From positions 868,001-932,000 of the forward strand of contig NC_008530.1 of assembly GCF_000014425.1 (NCBI RefSeq): a stretch of DNA of 64,000 nt, read 5' to 3'. The DNA is from Lactobacillus gasseri ATCC 33323 = JCM 1131 (GTDB taxonomy: Bacteria; Bacillota; Bacilli; Lactobacillales; Lactobacillaceae). Below are positions 37,583 to 49,177 of the stretch, piece after piece. Positions within the stretch are counted from its first letter, which is position 1. The number at the start of each line of letters is the position of its first letter. Below the pieces are notes generated by a model. The model made no database searches and was not told the DNA's origin. It was given only the letters and a program-made list of their open reading frames with translations. Position numbers and translations under genes: made by a program.

Positions 37583-38473
37583 TTATCTTCTAAAGAAAAT
37601 ATGTCTCTTTTTTCTTTCGTAAGTAAAGCCTTGACCTAATGCTTCATGAACATCAACTACAGAAACAAAGGCATTGGGATCTTCACGCAAAATTAGTTCT
37701 TTGACTTGGCTAATTTCTCGAGGAGAAACTACACAATAAATCATTTTCTTATCGGAGCGATCATAGCCGCCTTCAGCATTTAAAAATGTATAGCCACGGT
37801 CTAGCTGCACATCAATCATCTTAGCAATTTGTTCATACTTATCAGAAATAATAAAGAGTCCGCGAGCTGCGTAAGCACCGGCTTGAATTGAGTCCGTGAT
37901 CCGGGATAAAACAAAGCTAGCCAGTAAGGTGTAGATCATGTGCTTGATATCTAAGTAAGTTAAGGAAATTGTCAAAACAAATGCATCTAACGCAAGAAGC
38001 GACTTACCAACAGGTATACCTAATTTTAAATCTAATATCCTAGCAATAATGTCTGTTCCACCAGTGGTGCCGCCATATTTAAAGACAATTCCGATGCCAA
38101 AGCCAGAAAAAAGTCCTGCTAAGACACCGGCAATAAAAAGATCATGTTCTAAATTTAATTGGTTTATAATAGGAATGTGTAACCAAAATGATAAAAAGAA
38201 GGATAAACAAAGCGTACCCCAAATGGTCAAGGCAAGTAGCCGTTTGCCCATAAAACGATATCCGATTATAATTAAAGGGATATTTAGAAGTAACGTTGAT
38301 AGACCAGGATTAATATGGAACCAATATCTAAGTAAAAGCGCAATACCACTTATTCCACCATCAGCTAGTTTGTTAGGGATGCTGATGGCATCTAAGCTAA
38401 AAGCATAAATACTACAACCAAGAGTGATAAAAAATAATTGCTTAAAGAGTTGTTTATTGAAAATCTTAGTCAT
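37583..38473 (-). CDS. YitT family membrane protein (DUF2179)
   Basis: 296 residues: five to six membrane helices (about 10-190) with GGTTGGTDIIARIL, a YitT signature, and a C-terminal cytoplasmic DUF2179 domain (about 205-285, e.g. RGLFIISDKYEQIAKMID). The function of the family is unknown, though transport has been proposed. AAGGAAG precedes the ATG. It is divergent from cca, only 55 bases apart. Confidence 0.9.
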   Translation of the reverse strand: MTKIFNKQLFKQLFFITLGCSIYAFSLDAISIPNKLADGGISGIALLLRYWFHINPGLSTLLLNIPLIIIGYRFMGKRLLALTIWGTLCLSFFLSFWLHIPIINQLNLEHDLFIAGVLAGLFSGFGIGIVFKYGGTTGGTDIIARILDLKLGIPVGKSLLALDAFVLTISLTYLDIKHMIYTLLASFVLSRITDSIQAGAYAARGLFIISDKYEQIAKMIDVQLDRGYTFLNAEGGYDRSDKKMIYCVVSPREISQVKELILREDPNAFVSVVDVHEALGQGFTYERKKRHIFFRR

Positions 38474-38528
38474 GTTACTTCCTTCTTTCTTACAAAACTA
38501 AGGAATAAATAAGGGGAATAGGGAATAT

Positions 38529-39725
38529 ATGAAAATTACCAATTTACCGGAAGTTTTTACCGCCGCGCTTCCAGTTTTAAAACGAATTAATGAAGCGGGT
38601 TATGAGGCTTATTTTGTTGGAGGCAGTGTTAGAGACTTACTCTTAAATCGTCATATTCATGATGTTGATATAGCCACGAGTGCTTATCCGATGGAAATTA
38701 AGCAAATTTTCAAAAAGACAATTGATACGGGAATCAAGCATGGAACAGTGACAGTTCTTTATGAAGGTGAAAGTTATGAAATTACAACTTTTAGAACGGA
38801 ATCAGGATACCAAGACTTCCGCAGGCCTGATCATGTGACTTTTGTGCAGAACTTGTCAGAAGACTTGAAGCGAAGAGACTTTACGATTAACGCTTTAGCT
38901 ATGGGCGTTGATGGCAATGTCATTGATCACTTCGATGGCTTGGGCGACTTAGATAAGCATTTGATTCGCGCAGTTGGTAAAGCTGAGAATCGCTTCCACG
39001 AGGATGCCTTACGGATGATGCGGGCAGTTCGTTTTATGAGTCAACTGCAATTTACGCTTGAACCAGAAACTGAACGGGCAATTAGTGACAATCATGAACT
39101 GCTCAGTAAGATTTCTGTTGAGCGAATTCGCGACGAGTTTGTCAAAATGGGGATTGCCCCTGGTAGTCAAAAAGCCTTTCAGATCTTCTTAGACACCGGT
39201 TTATCTGAAGAAGTTCCGGGTTTTAAAGGTAAAAAAGATAATTTAGCTCTTTATCCTCAACTTAATTTTAGTCCTACTACTGAAGCTAATCTATGGGCTT
39301 TGATGATTATTTTACTAAAATTACCAAATGAAAAGATTCCTTCTTTTATGCGAATGTGGAAGAATTCTAATGCAATGGAGCGTCAAGTCGCTGATATAGT
39401 CACTTTCTTTGACTTGGTTAGTTCACGAGCTCCAAGTAACTATGATTTATATCAAGCAGGTTTAGAAACTATTGCTTCGACCATTGATTTAGCACATATT
39501 TTAGGTCAGCCAATTAACGGTAGTGCTTTAGTTGATCGTTATGAAGCTTTGCCAATTAAAAATAATCACGATTTAGTGATTGATGGACACTTTTTATTAA
39601 AAAATGGTGTTCCTGCTGGACCAAGAGTGGGACTTTTACTAGAAGAAATTAAAAAGGCAGTTCTTGAAGGAGTAATTAGCAACAACGAAGCAGCAATTAC
39701 TGAATTTCTTTCTTTAAATAATTAA
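38529..39725 (+). CDS. cca: CCA-adding tRNA nucleotidyltransferase
   Basis: Adds or repairs the 3' CCA of tRNA. 398 residues, class II enzyme of Gram-positive type. The nucleotidyltransferase head has [20 protein letters not shown] (about 29-48), with GGSVRD and the catalytic DVD carboxylates. [12 protein letters not shown] (about 116) and [15 protein letters not shown] (about 156) are family motifs. AAGGGGAATAGGG lies ahead of the ATG. Ends at a strong bidirectional terminator. Confidence 0.96.
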   Translation: MKITNLPEVFTAALPVLKRINEAGYEAYFVGGSVRDLLLNRHIHDVDIATSAYPMEIKQIFKKTIDTGIKHGTVTVLYEGESYEITTFRTESGYQDFRRPDHVTFVQNLSEDLKRRDFTINALAMGVDGNVIDHFDGLGDLDKHLIRAVGKAENRFHEDALRMMRAVRFMSQLQFTLEPETERAISDNHELLSKISVERIRDEFVKMGIAPGSQKAFQIFLDTGLSEEVPGFKGKKDNLALYPQLNFSPTTEANLWALMIILLKLPNEKIPSFMRMWKNSNAMERQVADIVTFFDLVSSRAPSNYDLYQAGLETIASTIDLAHILGQPINGSALVDRYEALPIKNNHDLVIDGHFLLKNGVPAGPRVGLLLEEIKKAVLEGVISNNEAAITEFLSLNN

Positions 39726-39735
39726 AATAGCTAGC

Positions 39736-39780
39736 AAAAAGGCGAGTAGTGAAACTAAAGATCACTACTTGCCTTTTTTT
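39736..39780. terminator. Bidirectional terminator between cca and haemolysin III gene
   Basis: AAAAAGGCGAGTAGTGA (39736-39752) pairs with TCACTACTTGCCTTTTT (39762-39778), with A and T tracts on either side. Confidence 0.92.
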
Positions 39781-40444
39781 AAACGTAAAATAAAATTGAA
39801 AAATACATCAGGATTGATCCTAATAAAACAAACATATGCCAGATAACATGGATATAAGGAACTCCGCGCATTGAAAATAAAATGGCGCCGACAGTATAAG
39901 TAATTCCGCCCCAAACTAGGAGCCAAAAGCCAGTTGGCCCAAGAACTGGATAAAGGGTGCTAGAAGCAATAATTACAATCCAGCCCATTAATACGTACAA
40001 AATCGTATCTAAGACGACATGCTTTCCTTGGTTGAAAATATAAAACAAGATACCGAAAATTGCCAAAGCTAGAATAATACTAAACATTACCCATCCTTTA
40101 GCTCCGCCGATTGCAACAAGAGTATAGGGCGTATAAGTTCCAGTAATTAAAATGAAAATTGAAGAATGATCAAATATCTGGAAAACTCGTCTAGCCCTAG
40201 TAAAAATCAAACTGTGATAGAGCGTTGAAAAGAGATAGAGAATAATCAAGCTTGAGCCATAAAGAGTAAAGGCAGTTACTCTTACTGCACTTCCTGTATG
40301 GGCAGCTTTTACAATTAAAATTACTAATCCAGCTACTGCTAGGCAAAAACCAATTCCGTGAGTAATAGCACTAAAAATATTATTTAAAATGTTGTATGTT
40401 TTTGATCGATTTTTGGGCTCTTGCCACAATTGTTTAAAAGACAT
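39779..40444 (-). CDS. Haemolysin III family membrane protein
   Basis: 221 residues, seven membrane helices, PAQR/HlyIII superfamily. The metal-site motifs are visible: FSTLYHSLI (about 71), FDHSSIFILITGTYTP (about 90) and HVIWHMFVL (about 198). Despite the name, the physiological role is unknown, with membrane homeostasis proposed. AAGGCGGAA precedes the start. It converges with cca. Confidence 0.9.
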   Translation of the reverse strand: MSFKQLWQEPKNRSKTYNILNNIFSAITHGIGFCLAVAGLVILIVKAAHTGSAVRVTAFTLYGSSLIILYLFSTLYHSLIFTRARRVFQIFDHSSIFILITGTYTPYTLVAIGGAKGWVMFSIILALAIFGILFYIFNQGKHVVLDTILYVLMGWIVIIASSTLYPVLGPTGFWLLVWGGITYTVGAILFSMRGVPYIHVIWHMFVLLGSILMYFSILFYV

Positions 40445-40509
40445 TCATTGATTCCGCCTTATATACTTTTATAATCTATTTAATAAATTTTAACTCATTT
40501 TTGTATTTT

Positions 40510-40518
40510 TGATATACT
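40510..40518 (+). promoter_or_regulatory. Candidate extended -10 promoter for degV
   Basis: TGATATACT, 68 bases before degV. An alternative is TTGTAC (40524-40529), 16 bases, TAGAAT (40546-40551). Confidence 0.4.
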
Positions 40519-40585
40519 TGAGGTTGTACTTAATAAATTCTAACATAGAATAATAATTAAAGAAGAATAGGGGATAGGAGCTAGC

Positions 40586-41443
40586 ATGGCTAAGATTAAA
40601 GTAGTAACTGATTCCTCAGTTCAATTAACTCCTGAAGAAATTGATAAATATGACATTACTGTGGTTCCATTAACCATTACCATTGATGGTCAAACTTATA
40701 CAGATGGTGTTGACATTAGCCGCGAAGAATTTGTGAAAAAGATGGATACATCAAAAGAATTGCCTAAGACAAGTCAACCATCAATTGGAGTTTTTGAAAA
40801 AGTATTTAAGGATTTGACTGATGATGGCAGTCAAGTCGTCGGCATTTTTCTTGCTCGCTCTTTAAGTGGGACAATTGAAGCTGCTAGACAAGCTGCTGAC
40901 TTAATTGGTAAGAGTAAAGAAGTAACTTTAATTGATTCTGACTTAACAGACCGCGCAGAAGCATACCAAGTATTAGCTGCAGCTAAAGATGCGCAAGAGG
41001 GTAAGAGTCTTGAAGAAATTGTTGCCCACGTTGAGCGACTTAAAGAGCAACAAAAACTCTATATGATGGTTGTTAACCTCAATAATTTAATTAAGGGGGG
41101 TCGTCTTGGCCCGCTTGCAGGTAAGATTGCTACCTTATTAAATATCAGAATTGAATTGCACATGCCTGGTGGTCATCTAGAAGTTGCTAAAAAAGGACGC
41201 GGTAAGAAGTTTTCTAAAAATTGCGATAAACGTGTTTTAAAAGATATTGAAGAACACAAGCATGAAATTAAAGAAGTAGCAATTTCTTATGTCGATACGC
41301 CTGAAGATATGAAAGTTTGGACTGAAAAGATTAAGGAGATCAATCCAGATATCAAAGTCTTAACCCGAGTAACTAGTCCGATTATTTCAACTCACGCAGG
41401 CAGCGGAGCATATGCAGTATTCTATACAATGGAGGACTATTAA
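40586..41443 (+). CDS. DegV family fatty acid-binding protein
   Basis: 285 residues; DegV/FakB fold, which binds one fatty acid and presents it to the kinase FakA. Signature segments: [15 protein letters not shown] at the start, TSQPSIGVF (about 63) and [15 protein letters not shown] (about 94), whose SLSGT binds the carboxylate. GGGGATAGGAG is the ribosome binding site. It overlaps yozE by one base. Which fatty acid is bound cannot be told. Confidence 0.9.
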   Translation: MAKIKVVTDSSVQLTPEEIDKYDITVVPLTITIDGQTYTDGVDISREEFVKKMDTSKELPKTSQPSIGVFEKVFKDLTDDGSQVVGIFLARSLSGTIEAARQAADLIGKSKEVTLIDSDLTDRAEAYQVLAAAKDAQEGKSLEEIVAHVERLKEQQKLYMMVVNLNNLIKGGRLGPLAGKIATLLNIRIELHMPGGHLEVAKKGRGKKFSKNCDKRVLKDIEEHKHEIKEVAISYVDTPEDMKVWTEKIKEINPDIKVLTRVTSPIISTHAGSGAYAVFYTMEDY

Positions 41444-41670
41444 TGGCTTATCGTGAAAGCTTTTATCGCTTTTTAATGACGCAAAGAAATCCAGGATCAG
41501 CAGATGATATTGCTCAATTTGCTAATAATGCTCAACATGATAGTTCTTTTCCAAAACAAGAAGAAGACTATGAAAAATTATCAGACTATTTAGAATTAAA
41601 TGCTGGCTATTTACCAAGCATGAGTGTTTTTGACAAGGCATATCAATTATATTTAGACAATATGAACTGA
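41443..41670 (+). CDS. YozE-like UPF0346 protein
   Basis: 75-residue helical protein of the YozE SAM-like family ([17 protein letters not shown] at the start, [12 protein letters not shown] near the middle). Function unknown. The ATG overlaps the degV stop (TAATG), indicating coupled translation in the degV-yozE-protease-rbgA run. Confidence 0.85.
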   Translation: MAYRESFYRFLMTQRNPGSADDIAQFANNAQHDSSFPKQEEDYEKLSDYLELNAGYLPSMSVFDKAYQLYLDNMN

Positions 41671-41677
41671 GGCTAAT

Positions 41678-43126
41678 ATGGCAGAAGTAGAACCCAATAA
41701 TTCTCATCAAAAGAAGACTACAAAAAATAAAAAGAAACATCTTCCCAAATATGCTCAATTTTTGTTAACTGGTATAGCTGGTGCGGCAATTGGTGCAGGT
41801 TTGACCTTTGGAATTATGGAAGTTAAGGAATTAAAGTCGCCTTTTTATCAAGTTGAAAAAGTGTATGAGCAATTACAAGGTTCATATTATAAAAAAGTTT
41901 CATCGCAAACATTGCGCCAAGGGGCAATTAACGGGATGCTTGATAGTCTTAATGATCCCTTTTCAGAAGGATTAAGTGGTGCTAATCAAGAGCAAGTTAA
42001 TAATATTTTAGAAGGCTCGACTTTTGGCGGAGTTGGTATTCAGATGGCAGTACGCAACAATAAAGTTGTTGTGGACTCTATTGTTGCCAATTCTCCAGCT
42101 TCAAAGAGTACTATTAAGCCTGGCGATGAGATTGTGGCTGTTGATAATAAAAAAGTCAGCGCGGCTCAGTTCACTAAAGTTGCCTCTTTAGTTAGGGGAA
42201 AGGTTGGCACCAAGGTAACACTGAAACTAAAGCGTGCTAATTCAACCTTTAGTGTTACTTTAAAGCGCGCTAAAATTTCACAATCGAGTCTAACTAAGCG
42301 CACAGAAGGTAATGCGACAATTATTACAATTACCCAGTTTGACGTGAATACTGCTAAAGACTTGAAGGTTGCTTTAAAGTCAATTAATACTAAAAAGTAT
42401 CCTAAGTTAATTATTGATTTACAGGATAATCCGGGTGGCGAAATGAATGCGGCCTTAAAGTCGGCTTCTTATTTCTTGCCAAATAACAAGATTATTATGC
42501 AGTACAAGGATCGCAAAGAAAAAGAAGTGATTCGCTCTGATAAGAAACTTTCAGGAGGCTTTCATACTTCACTCAAGCCAATTATTTTGATTAATGGAAA
42601 TACGGCTAGTGCGAGTGAAATATTTACAGCTGCTTTAGTGCAAAACCATTGCGGTGTCTCAGTTGGTCAGACAAGTTATGGTAAAGGAACTGTTCAACAA
42701 GTTGGACAAACTGAGGATTCAGAGTATAAATATACCGTTGCTAAATGGTTGACGCCAAATGGAACCTGGATCAATCAGAAGGGACTTAAACCAACTTATC
42801 CAGTTTCTGAATCGCCTTTAGCAAAATTGCCACAATTCCAAAGTATGAGTATTTTGAAAAGATCAATGACTGGTGTTGATGTTGCTACCTTGCAGCAATA
42901 CTTAACTGCCTTAGGCTATTTACCAAAGCATGTTACTGGAGTTTTTGATGATGAAACCAAGAATGCTGTAATTAAATTTCAAAAAGAACATGACTTGACA
43001 ACAGATGGTATAGTAAATGGGCAAGTACAAGCTCAACTTTATTTAGCAGTCGCTCAAAAATTGCAAGATGATAATCCTGCCTTAAAGAAAGCGTTGAGTT
43101 TAAATCTAAAGGATATGGAGGACTAA
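41678..43126 (+). CDS. Carboxy-terminal processing protease (S41) with PDZ and peptidoglycan-binding domains
   Basis: 482 residues. Basic cytoplasmic N-terminus, one membrane helix ([19 protein letters not shown], about 28-46), PDZ domain (about 110-195), S41 catalytic domain (about 205-375) with [10 protein letters not shown] (Ser near 309) and SYGKGTVQ (Lys near 331), the Ser/Lys dyad, and a C-terminal peptidoglycan-binding domain (about 400-465). It should act outside the membrane on exported proteins. It follows yozE by seven bases. Confidence 0.93.
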   Translation: MAEVEPNNSHQKKTTKNKKKHLPKYAQFLLTGIAGAAIGAGLTFGIMEVKELKSPFYQVEKVYEQLQGSYYKKVSSQTLRQGAINGMLDSLNDPFSEGLSGANQEQVNNILEGSTFGGVGIQMAVRNNKVVVDSIVANSPASKSTIKPGDEIVAVDNKKVSAAQFTKVASLVRGKVGTKVTLKLKRANSTFSVTLKRAKISQSSLTKRTEGNATIITITQFDVNTAKDLKVALKSINTKKYPKLIIDLQDNPGGEMNAALKSASYFLPNNKIIMQYKDRKEKEVIRSDKKLSGGFHTSLKPIILINGNTASASEIFTAALVQNHCGVSVGQTSYGKGTVQQVGQTEDSEYKYTVAKWLTPNGTWINQKGLKPTYPVSESPLAKLPQFQSMSILKRSMTGVDVATLQQYLTALGYLPKHVTGVFDDETKNAVIKFQKEHDLTTDGIVNGQVQAQLYLAVAQKLQDDNPALKKALSLNLKDMED

Positions 43127-43128
43127 AA

Positions 43129-43968
43129 ATGGCAACTATTCAGTGGTATCCAGGACATATGAATAAGGCTAAAAATCAACTTGAAGATAATTTAGATTTG
43201 ATTGACGTCTTAATTGAAGTTTTAGATGCGCGCCTTCCAGTTTCTTCCCGTAATCCAATGATTGGACAGTTAACCAAGAAGAAACCTCATATTATTATCT
43301 TGAACAAGTCTGATTTGGCTGATCCAATTCAAACTAAAAAGTGGACTCGTTATTTTCAAGATGAAGGCAATTTTGTTATCTCAATGGATGCTCAGCATAA
43401 TACCAATATGACGAGTTTGTTTAAGATTATTAAATTAGCTGGTAAGAAAAAGACAGAGAAGCTGATTGCAAAGGGTGCTTCTAACCCAATGATTCGTGTA
43501 GCAATTGCTGGAATTCCAAATTGCGGAAAATCAACGATTATCAATCGAATGGTTGGAAGAAATGCCGCAATCGTAGGAGATAAGCCAGGTGTAACGCGTG
43601 GACAAAGCTGGTTAAAGACCAAGACGAATGTTCAAATTTTAGATACACCCGGTATTTTGTGGCCCAAGTTTTCTGATCAAGAAGTAGGCTATAAGTTAGC
43701 AGCTTGTGGCGCAATTAAGGCCGATGTTTTCCATCCTGATGATGTTGCCTTATTTGTGATTGAATTTTTGAAGCAAAACTATAAAAAAGATCTTACCAAA
43801 TTTGCCCAAGCAACAAATGAAGAGCTTGAAAATATGTCTAATCCGGATTTATTACTAGCTATGACTAACAAATATGGCATGCGGGATGATTATGATAAGT
43901 TTTCACTCTTTATGCTTCAACGTTTACGTAAAGGAAAATTGGGAAGGATTACGTTTGATCTTAGATGA
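43129..43968 (+). CDS. rbgA: Ribosome biogenesis GTPase RbgA (YlqF)
   Basis: Late 50S subunit assembly GTPase. 279 residues. The G motifs are circularly permuted: NKSDL (G4, about 59) comes before GIPNCGKST (G1, about 126) and DTPGI (G3, about 172), the mark of this family. The N-terminal WYPGHMNKA is diagnostic. A C-terminal RNA-binding domain (about 205-279) completes it. It overlaps rnhB by four bases (ATGA). Confidence 0.96.
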   Translation: MATIQWYPGHMNKAKNQLEDNLDLIDVLIEVLDARLPVSSRNPMIGQLTKKKPHIIILNKSDLADPIQTKKWTRYFQDEGNFVISMDAQHNTNMTSLFKIIKLAGKKKTEKLIAKGASNPMIRVAIAGIPNCGKSTIINRMVGRNAAIVGDKPGVTRGQSWLKTKTNVQILDTPGILWPKFSDQEVGYKLAACGAIKADVFHPDDVALFVIEFLKQNYKKDLTKFAQATNEELENMSNPDLLLAMTNKYGMRDDYDKFSLFMLQRLRKGKLGRITFDLR

Positions 43969-44717
43969 CCATTACTGAAATAAGAAACTTGCTTCAAGGA
44001 GAAGTAAGTAGTGAACAATTAGAAGAATTACGCGCTGATGAAAGAAAGGGCGTCCAAAAGCTCTTAATTAGCTATGAAAAAAGACAAGCTAAACGTGCGC
44101 AAGCAGTTGCCCAATTTCAAGATCGTTTTTCTTATGAGAAAAAATTTTGGCAAAAAAGTCAGCTCGTTGCTGGAGTAGATGAAGTAGGAAGAGGACCACT
44201 TGCTGGTCCTGTAGTTACAGCTGCTGTTATTTTGCCGCATAATTTTGATTTGATTGATGTTAACGATTCAAAGAAACTATCTCCTAAAAAAAGAAAGGAA
44301 CTGTTTCCTAAAATTTTAGCCAAAGCAGTCAGCGTTAGCGTCGGTTTAGCTAATAATGATGTCATTGATCGGATTAATATTTATGAAGCTGACCGCCTGG
44401 CAATGGCGCATGCAGTTCAAGGCTTAAAAGTAAAGCCAGATGCTTTATTAGTTGATGCAATGAATGTGCCTTTAAATATTCCACAAGTTAAATTAATTCA
44501 CGGGGATGCTAAGTCTAATTCAATTGCAGCTGCTAGTATTGTAGCCAAAGTTTTTCGTGACAATTTAATGGATGCTTATGGCGAGGTTTACCCAGAATAC
44601 GACTTTAAGCATAATGCAGGATATGGAACGCGTGAGCACATGGAAGCTTTGAAAAAGTACGGTCCAACGCCAATTCACCGGCGATCTTTTGCACCAGTTA
44701 GCGAATACGAAAAATAA
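43965..44717 (+). CDS. rnhB: Ribonuclease HII
   Basis: Removes RNA from RNA-DNA hybrids and single ribonucleotides from DNA. 250 residues. [20 protein letters not shown] (about 68-87) holds the catalytic Asp-Glu pair, DAMNVP and [17 protein letters not shown] the later ones, and [17 protein letters not shown] the C-terminal signature. Pairing with rbgA is standard in Firmicutes. Confidence 0.96.
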   Translation: MTITEIRNLLQGEVSSEQLEELRADERKGVQKLLISYEKRQAKRAQAVAQFQDRFSYEKKFWQKSQLVAGVDEVGRGPLAGPVVTAAVILPHNFDLIDVNDSKKLSPKKRKELFPKILAKAVSVSVGLANNDVIDRINIYEADRLAMAHAVQGLKVKPDALLVDAMNVPLNIPQVKLIHGDAKSNSIAAASIVAKVFRDNLMDAYGEVYPEYDFKHNAGYGTREHMEALKKYGPTPIHRRSFAPVSEYEK

Positions 44718-44726
44718 ATAAAAAAT

Positions 44727-44762
44727 AAACCTTCACTTTTGCGTACTTGATAGTGGAGGTTT
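44727..44762 (+). promoter_or_regulatory. Hairpin enclosing the dprA ribosome binding site
   Basis: AAACCTTCACT (44727-44737) pairs with AGTGGAGGTTT (44752-44762), one T-G wobble. The ribosome binding site GGAGG (44755-44759) is inside the 3' arm, and TATTTT follows, so it can be read as an rnhB terminator or as a translational block on dprA. A related sequence lies at 58115-58150. Confidence 0.55.
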
Positions 44763-44768
44763 TATTTT

Positions 44769-45614
44769 ATGAATTTAAAAGAATTTTGCTTAAGATTAAA
44801 ATTGCAACATGGCGTCGGTACTGCAACTTTGGGTAAAATAGCTGAAAATTTTACTGCTGGCGAAGAAGTAACAGTTGACAAAATAGAAAGTTTATCATTA
44901 AAATCAAATATCCAAAATCTTGTTTTAGCTGCGATGAAAAATGATAAGTTTAATTCTTGGATTGAGAGAATTGAATTACAGTGTGATGTAGTTACTATCT
45001 TTGATTCGATTTATCCAGACGAACTCCGTGAGATGTATAATGCGCCGACAATTCTTTTTGCTAGGGGAGATTTATCCTTGCTTAAAAAAGAAATTACGAC
45101 TATAGTTGGCGCAAGACAGCCGACAAATTACAGCCGGTTTGTTTTAAAGCAGTTAATTCCGCAGCTAATAGAACAAGATTTTGTAATTGCTAGCGGTCTA
45201 GCTCGCGGAGTTGATGGAATTGTCCATCAAGAAACCTTAAAGAATCACGGTAAAACAATTGCTGTGGTTGGGAACGGGTTGAATCATTTTTATCCGCAAG
45301 AAAACAAGGAGCTGCAAGAAGAAATTGTGGCTAAAGGCTTATTAATTAGTGAATATTTGCCAGATACACCGCCGCGTCCTTATCGTTTTCCTGAACGAAA
45401 TCGTATCCTGGCGGGTTTAAGTAAAAATATTATTGTCACTGAAGCTAGAAAAAGATCTGGTTCTTTAATAACTGCAAATATTGCTTTAGAAGAAAATCGA
45501 AATATTTTTGCAGTTCCTGGACCAGTCTCAAGTCCCTTGTCTGAAGGGCCTAACGAGCTAATTGCTGCTGGTGCATATCCACTAGTCAATGCCGATTTTA
45601 GAAACTTGCTTTAG
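44769..45614 (+). CDS. dprA: DNA-processing protein DprA
   Basis: Loads RecA on incoming single-stranded DNA during transformation. 281 residues. The Rossmann-like DprA core has [14 protein letters not shown] (about 113), [16 protein letters not shown] (about 144-159), [12 protein letters not shown] (about 173) and [14 protein letters not shown] (about 202). The C-terminal winged-helix domain found in some DprA proteins is missing, as is common in lactobacilli. The start lies seven bases after a hairpin that includes its ribosome binding site. topA follows. Confidence 0.95.
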   Translation: MNLKEFCLRLKLQHGVGTATLGKIAENFTAGEEVTVDKIESLSLKSNIQNLVLAAMKNDKFNSWIERIELQCDVVTIFDSIYPDELREMYNAPTILFARGDLSLLKKEITTIVGARQPTNYSRFVLKQLIPQLIEQDFVIASGLARGVDGIVHQETLKNHGKTIAVVGNGLNHFYPQENKELQEEIVAKGLLISEYLPDTPPRPYRFPERNRILAGLSKNIIVTEARKRSGSLITANIALEENRNIFAVPGPVSSPLSEGPNELIAAGAYPLVNADFRNLL

Positions 45615-45679
45615 TTGACAAGAGTGAAATTTTTGGTATTTTAGAATTTGGTAGAAATTGTGCAAGGAAGGGGCATTCT

Positions 45680-47761
45680 ATGCCTACTAAACGAAAAAAT
45701 AAAAAGAATTTAGTTATTGTCGAGTCTCCACATAAGGCTAAGACAATTGAAAAATATTTAGGTAGAAATTATCATGTTATTGCTTCAAAAGGTCATATTC
45801 GTGATTTACCCAAGTCCCAAATGGGTGTTGACGTCGAACACGATTATGAACCAAAGTATATTTCTATTCGCGGAAAAGGCGATACGATTAAAGAATTAAA
45901 GAGCGAAGCCAAAAAGGCAAAGTATGTTTATCTCGCTTCCGACCCCGATCGTGAAGGAGAAGCTATTGCCTGGCACGTTGCTCATGCTTTGAATTTAGAT
46001 CCTAAAGAGCACAACCGTGTTGCTTTTAACGAAATTACTAAAGATGCGGTTAAAAATGCCTTTAAGAATCCAAGAACCATTGATATGGATATTGTAGATG
46101 CTCAACAAGCACGTCGTGTTCTTGACCGCTTGGTGGGTTATTCAATTAGTCCTATCTTGTGGCAAAAAGTTAAGAAAGGCTTATCCGCTGGACGTGTTCA
46201 ATCAATTGCCTTGAAGTTAGTAATTGATCGTGAAAACGAAATTAAGAACTTTAAGCCAGAAGAATACTGGACAATTGATGCTGATTTTGAAAAAGGTAAG
46301 GAAAAGTTCAAGGGAGCCTTTTATGGCATTAAGGGTAAGAAACAAGACTTACCAAATAATGAAGCAGTTCAAGATATTTTAAAACAAATTGATAAACGTA
46401 AGAACTTTGAAGTTACCAAAGTAGTTAAAAAAGAAAGAAGACGTCAGCCTGCTGCGCCTTTTACTACCTCAACTATGCAGCAAGAAGCTAACAAGCGTTT
46501 AGGATATCGTACTCGTCGAACAATGAGAATTGCTCAATCTCTTTATGAAGGGGTTAACCTGGGTAAAGGATCAGTTGGTTTAATTACTTATATGCGTACT
46601 GATTCTAAACGTATTGCTAATGTTGCTAAGCATGAAGCTTCAAAATTCATCCATGAAGAATATGGTGCAAATTATGCAGCAATCAAGCCGCAACATTTTA
46701 AAAACGATGCTGATGCTCAAGATGCCCACGAAGCAATTCGTCCAACTTCAGCTTTCAGAACGCCAGCTTCAGTTAAAGAATATTTGACTACTGAAGAATA
46801 TCGTCTCTACACCTTAATTTGGTCAAGATTTATTGCTAGTCAAATGACGCCAGCTGTTTACGATACAGTAAGAGCTGATATTGAACAAAATGACGTTACC
46901 TTTAGAACAACTGGTTCAAAACTTAAGTTTGCTGGTTTTACTAAGGTTTATGATAACCAAAAAGAAAAGAATAATGAATTACCTGAGTTAAATGAAGGCG
47001 ATAAGGTTAAGCTTAAAAAGACCGATGATCGTCAGCACTTTACTCAGCCACCAGCAAGATATACTGAAGCCAGTTTAGTTAGAGCTCTTGAAGAAAATGG
47101 CGTTGGTCGTCCATCAACTTATGCACCAACAATTGATACGATTCAAAAACGTTATTACGTAAAACTTGAAGGAAGATCAATTGTACCGACTGAATTAGGT
47201 GAAATTGTCGATAAGTTAATCGAAGAATTCTTCCCAGATATTGTTAACGTCGATTTCACCGCTCAACTAGAAGATGATCTTGACGGCGTTGAAGTAGGAA
47301 AGAAGAACTGGATCAAAGTAGTAGATGAATACTACAAGCCATTTTCTAAAGAATTAGACAAGGCTGATCAACAAATTGAAAAAGTTCAAATTAAGGATGA
47401 ACCAGCTGGTTTTAACTGCGACATTTGTGGTGCACCGATGGTAATTAAGATGGGACGTTATGGTAAGTTTTATGCTTGCTCGCGCTTCCCAGATTGCCGT
47501 AACACTAAGCCAATTGTTAAAAAGGTTGGCGTAACTTGTCCTAAGTGTGGTAAGGGAGAAGTTATTGAAAAGAAGTCTAAACGTAATCGTAAGTTCTATG
47601 GCTGCTCTCGTTATCCAGATTGTGACTTTGTATCTTGGGATCAACCAATTGGTCGTAATTGTCCAAATGATGGTCATTTCTTAGTTCAAAAGAAGAATAA
47701 GAAGGGCTTAGTTATTCTTTGCCCAAACGGCGATTATCGTGAAGAACCAGAAGAAAATTAA
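45680..47761 (+). CDS. topA: DNA topoisomerase I
   Basis: Type IA enzyme relaxing negative supercoils. 693 residues. Toprim domain with [17 protein letters not shown] (about 12-28) and [14 protein letters not shown] (about 92); active-site Tyr in [11 protein letters not shown] (about 309). Three C-terminal C4 zinc-ribbon modules: the first two are complete (CDIC with CSRFPDC, CPKC with CSRYPDC), the third is degenerate (CPNDG). AAGGAAGGGG is the ribosome binding site. Basic tract at the very N-terminus. Confidence 0.97.
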   Translation: MPTKRKNKKNLVIVESPHKAKTIEKYLGRNYHVIASKGHIRDLPKSQMGVDVEHDYEPKYISIRGKGDTIKELKSEAKKAKYVYLASDPDREGEAIAWHVAHALNLDPKEHNRVAFNEITKDAVKNAFKNPRTIDMDIVDAQQARRVLDRLVGYSISPILWQKVKKGLSAGRVQSIALKLVIDRENEIKNFKPEEYWTIDADFEKGKEKFKGAFYGIKGKKQDLPNNEAVQDILKQIDKRKNFEVTKVVKKERRRQPAAPFTTSTMQQEANKRLGYRTRRTMRIAQSLYEGVNLGKGSVGLITYMRTDSKRIANVAKHEASKFIHEEYGANYAAIKPQHFKNDADAQDAHEAIRPTSAFRTPASVKEYLTTEEYRLYTLIWSRFIASQMTPAVYDTVRADIEQNDVTFRTTGSKLKFAGFTKVYDNQKEKNNELPELNEGDKVKLKKTDDRQHFTQPPARYTEASLVRALEENGVGRPSTYAPTIDTIQKRYYVKLEGRSIVPTELGEIVDKLIEEFFPDIVNVDFTAQLEDDLDGVEVGKKNWIKVVDEYYKPFSKELDKADQQIEKVQIKDEPAGFNCDICGAPMVIKMGRYGKFYACSRFPDCRNTKPIVKKVGVTCPKCGKGEVIEKKSKRNRKFYGCSRYPDCDFVSWDQPIGRNCPNDGHFLVQKKNKKGLVILCPNGDYREEPEEN

Positions 47762-47777
47762 ATTAGTATAAAAATCG

Positions 47778-47819
47778 ATGATATCATTAAAACGAAAGCG
47801 GTTTAATGATATCATTTTT
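47778..47819. terminator. topA terminator
   Basis: ATGATATCATTAAA (47778-47791) and TTTAATGATATCAT (47802-47815), a perfect 14-bp stem with a 10-base loop, then TTTTT. Confidence 0.92.
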
Positions 47820-47858
47820 ATATAGACTTGAAAGAGTCGAGCAGAAAGGAAAGATTGC

Positions 47859-49175
47859 ATGGTAAAGAATGTAACTGTAATTGGCGGTGGCCTTGCAGGA
47901 AGTGAAGCTGCATGGCAATTAGCTAAGCGTGGCATTGAAGTAGAGTTATATGAAATGCGACCAAAGAAAACTACACCTGCTCATGAAACTGCTAATTTTG
48001 CCGAATTAGTATGTACTAATTCAATGAGATCTAACCAACTCTCAAACGCTGTTGGTTTGTTAAAAGAGGAAATGCGTCAGCTTGATTCTTTAATCATGAA
48101 AGCTGCTGATGAAACAGCTGTACCTGCTGGTGGAGCTCTAGCAGTTGATCGGGATAAGTTTAGTTCAGTGGTAACGCAAACTCTCAAAGACTTGCCAAAT
48201 GTACATGTTCATGAAGAAGAGATTACTAAGATACCAAAAGATGGAATTACTATTATTGCGACTGGTCCACTTACTTCAGATACATTAGCAGAACAGATTA
48301 AGGATTTCTGTGGTACTGATTCACTTCATTTCTTTGATGCTGCGGCGCCAATTGTAGCTGCAAGCTCAATTGATCGCGACATTGTTTATAAGAAATCGCG
48401 CTATGACAAGGGTGAAGCAGCTTATTTGAACTGTCCAATGACTAAGGAAGAATTCTTTAATTTCTATAAAAACTTAGTCAGTGCAGAAACAGCTACTTTG
48501 CACGGCTTTGAAGATAAAAATGTCTTTGAAGGCTGCATGCCAATTGAAGTTATGGCTAAAAGAGGAGAAAAAACGATGCTCTTTGGACCACTTAAGCCTG
48601 TTGGCTTAGAAGATCCTAAGACCGGGAAAACTCCTTACGCAGTTGTGCAGTTGCGCCAAGATAATGCAGCAAGTACGATGTACAACATTGTTGGTTTCCA
48701 AACCCACCTGAAATATGGCGAGCAAAAGAGAGTCTTTTCAATGATTCCGGGTCTTGAGAATGCAAAATTTGTCCGTTATGGTAAAATGCATCGCAATACT
48801 TACATTGCTAGTCCAGAAGTTTTAAATGCAAATTATGAGGCTAGAAAACAAGCTGGTTTGTTTTTTGCGGGACAAATGACTGGAGTAGAGGGCTATGTAG
48901 AAAGTGCAGGTTCTGGACTAATTGCCGGAATTAATGCAGCTAGAGAAACCGTAGGCGAAGAAACATTAGTTTTCCCTAAGTCAACAGCCTTAGGCTCAAT
49001 GGCTCATTACATCACAACTACTAGTGCTAAACACTTCCAGCCAATGAACGCATCTTATGCATTATTACCAAAATTAGATTATAAGGTTAGAAATAAACAG
49101 GAAAGACACTTGGAAATTTCTAAACGAGCATTGAAAGATCTTGAAACCTTTAAGGAAGAAAAGAAGCTTGATTAA
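47859..49175 (+). CDS. trmFO: Folate-dependent tRNA (m5U54) methyltransferase TrmFO
   Basis: Flavoprotein that methylates U54 in the T-loop of tRNA using methylenetetrahydrofolate. 438 residues, standard. FAD Rossmann motif [20 protein letters not shown] (about 4-23); [14 protein letters not shown] and [11 protein letters not shown] (catalytic Cys, about 51) and [20 protein letters not shown] (about 345) are TrmFO signatures. AGAAAGGAAAG upstream. First gene of the trmFO-xerC-hslV-hslU run. Confidence 0.96.
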   Translation: MVKNVTVIGGGLAGSEAAWQLAKRGIEVELYEMRPKKTTPAHETANFAELVCTNSMRSNQLSNAVGLLKEEMRQLDSLIMKAADETAVPAGGALAVDRDKFSSVVTQTLKDLPNVHVHEEEITKIPKDGITIIATGPLTSDTLAEQIKDFCGTDSLHFFDAAAPIVAASSIDRDIVYKKSRYDKGEAAYLNCPMTKEEFFNFYKNLVSAETATLHGFEDKNVFEGCMPIEVMAKRGEKTMLFGPLKPVGLEDPKTGKTPYAVVQLRQDNAASTMYNIVGFQTHLKYGEQKRVFSMIPGLENAKFVRYGKMHRNTYIASPEVLNANYEARKQAGLFFAGQMTGVEGYVESAGSGLIAGINAARETVGEETLVFPKSTALGSMAHYITTTSAKHFQPMNASYALLPKLDYKVRNKQERHLEISKRALKDLETFKEEKKLD

Positions 49176-49177
49176 TA

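Noticed and set aside
47790-47805. cre-like CGAAAGCGGTTTAA near the topA terminator
   Set aside because: It is the loop of the terminator hairpin; 11 of 14 match is by chance.
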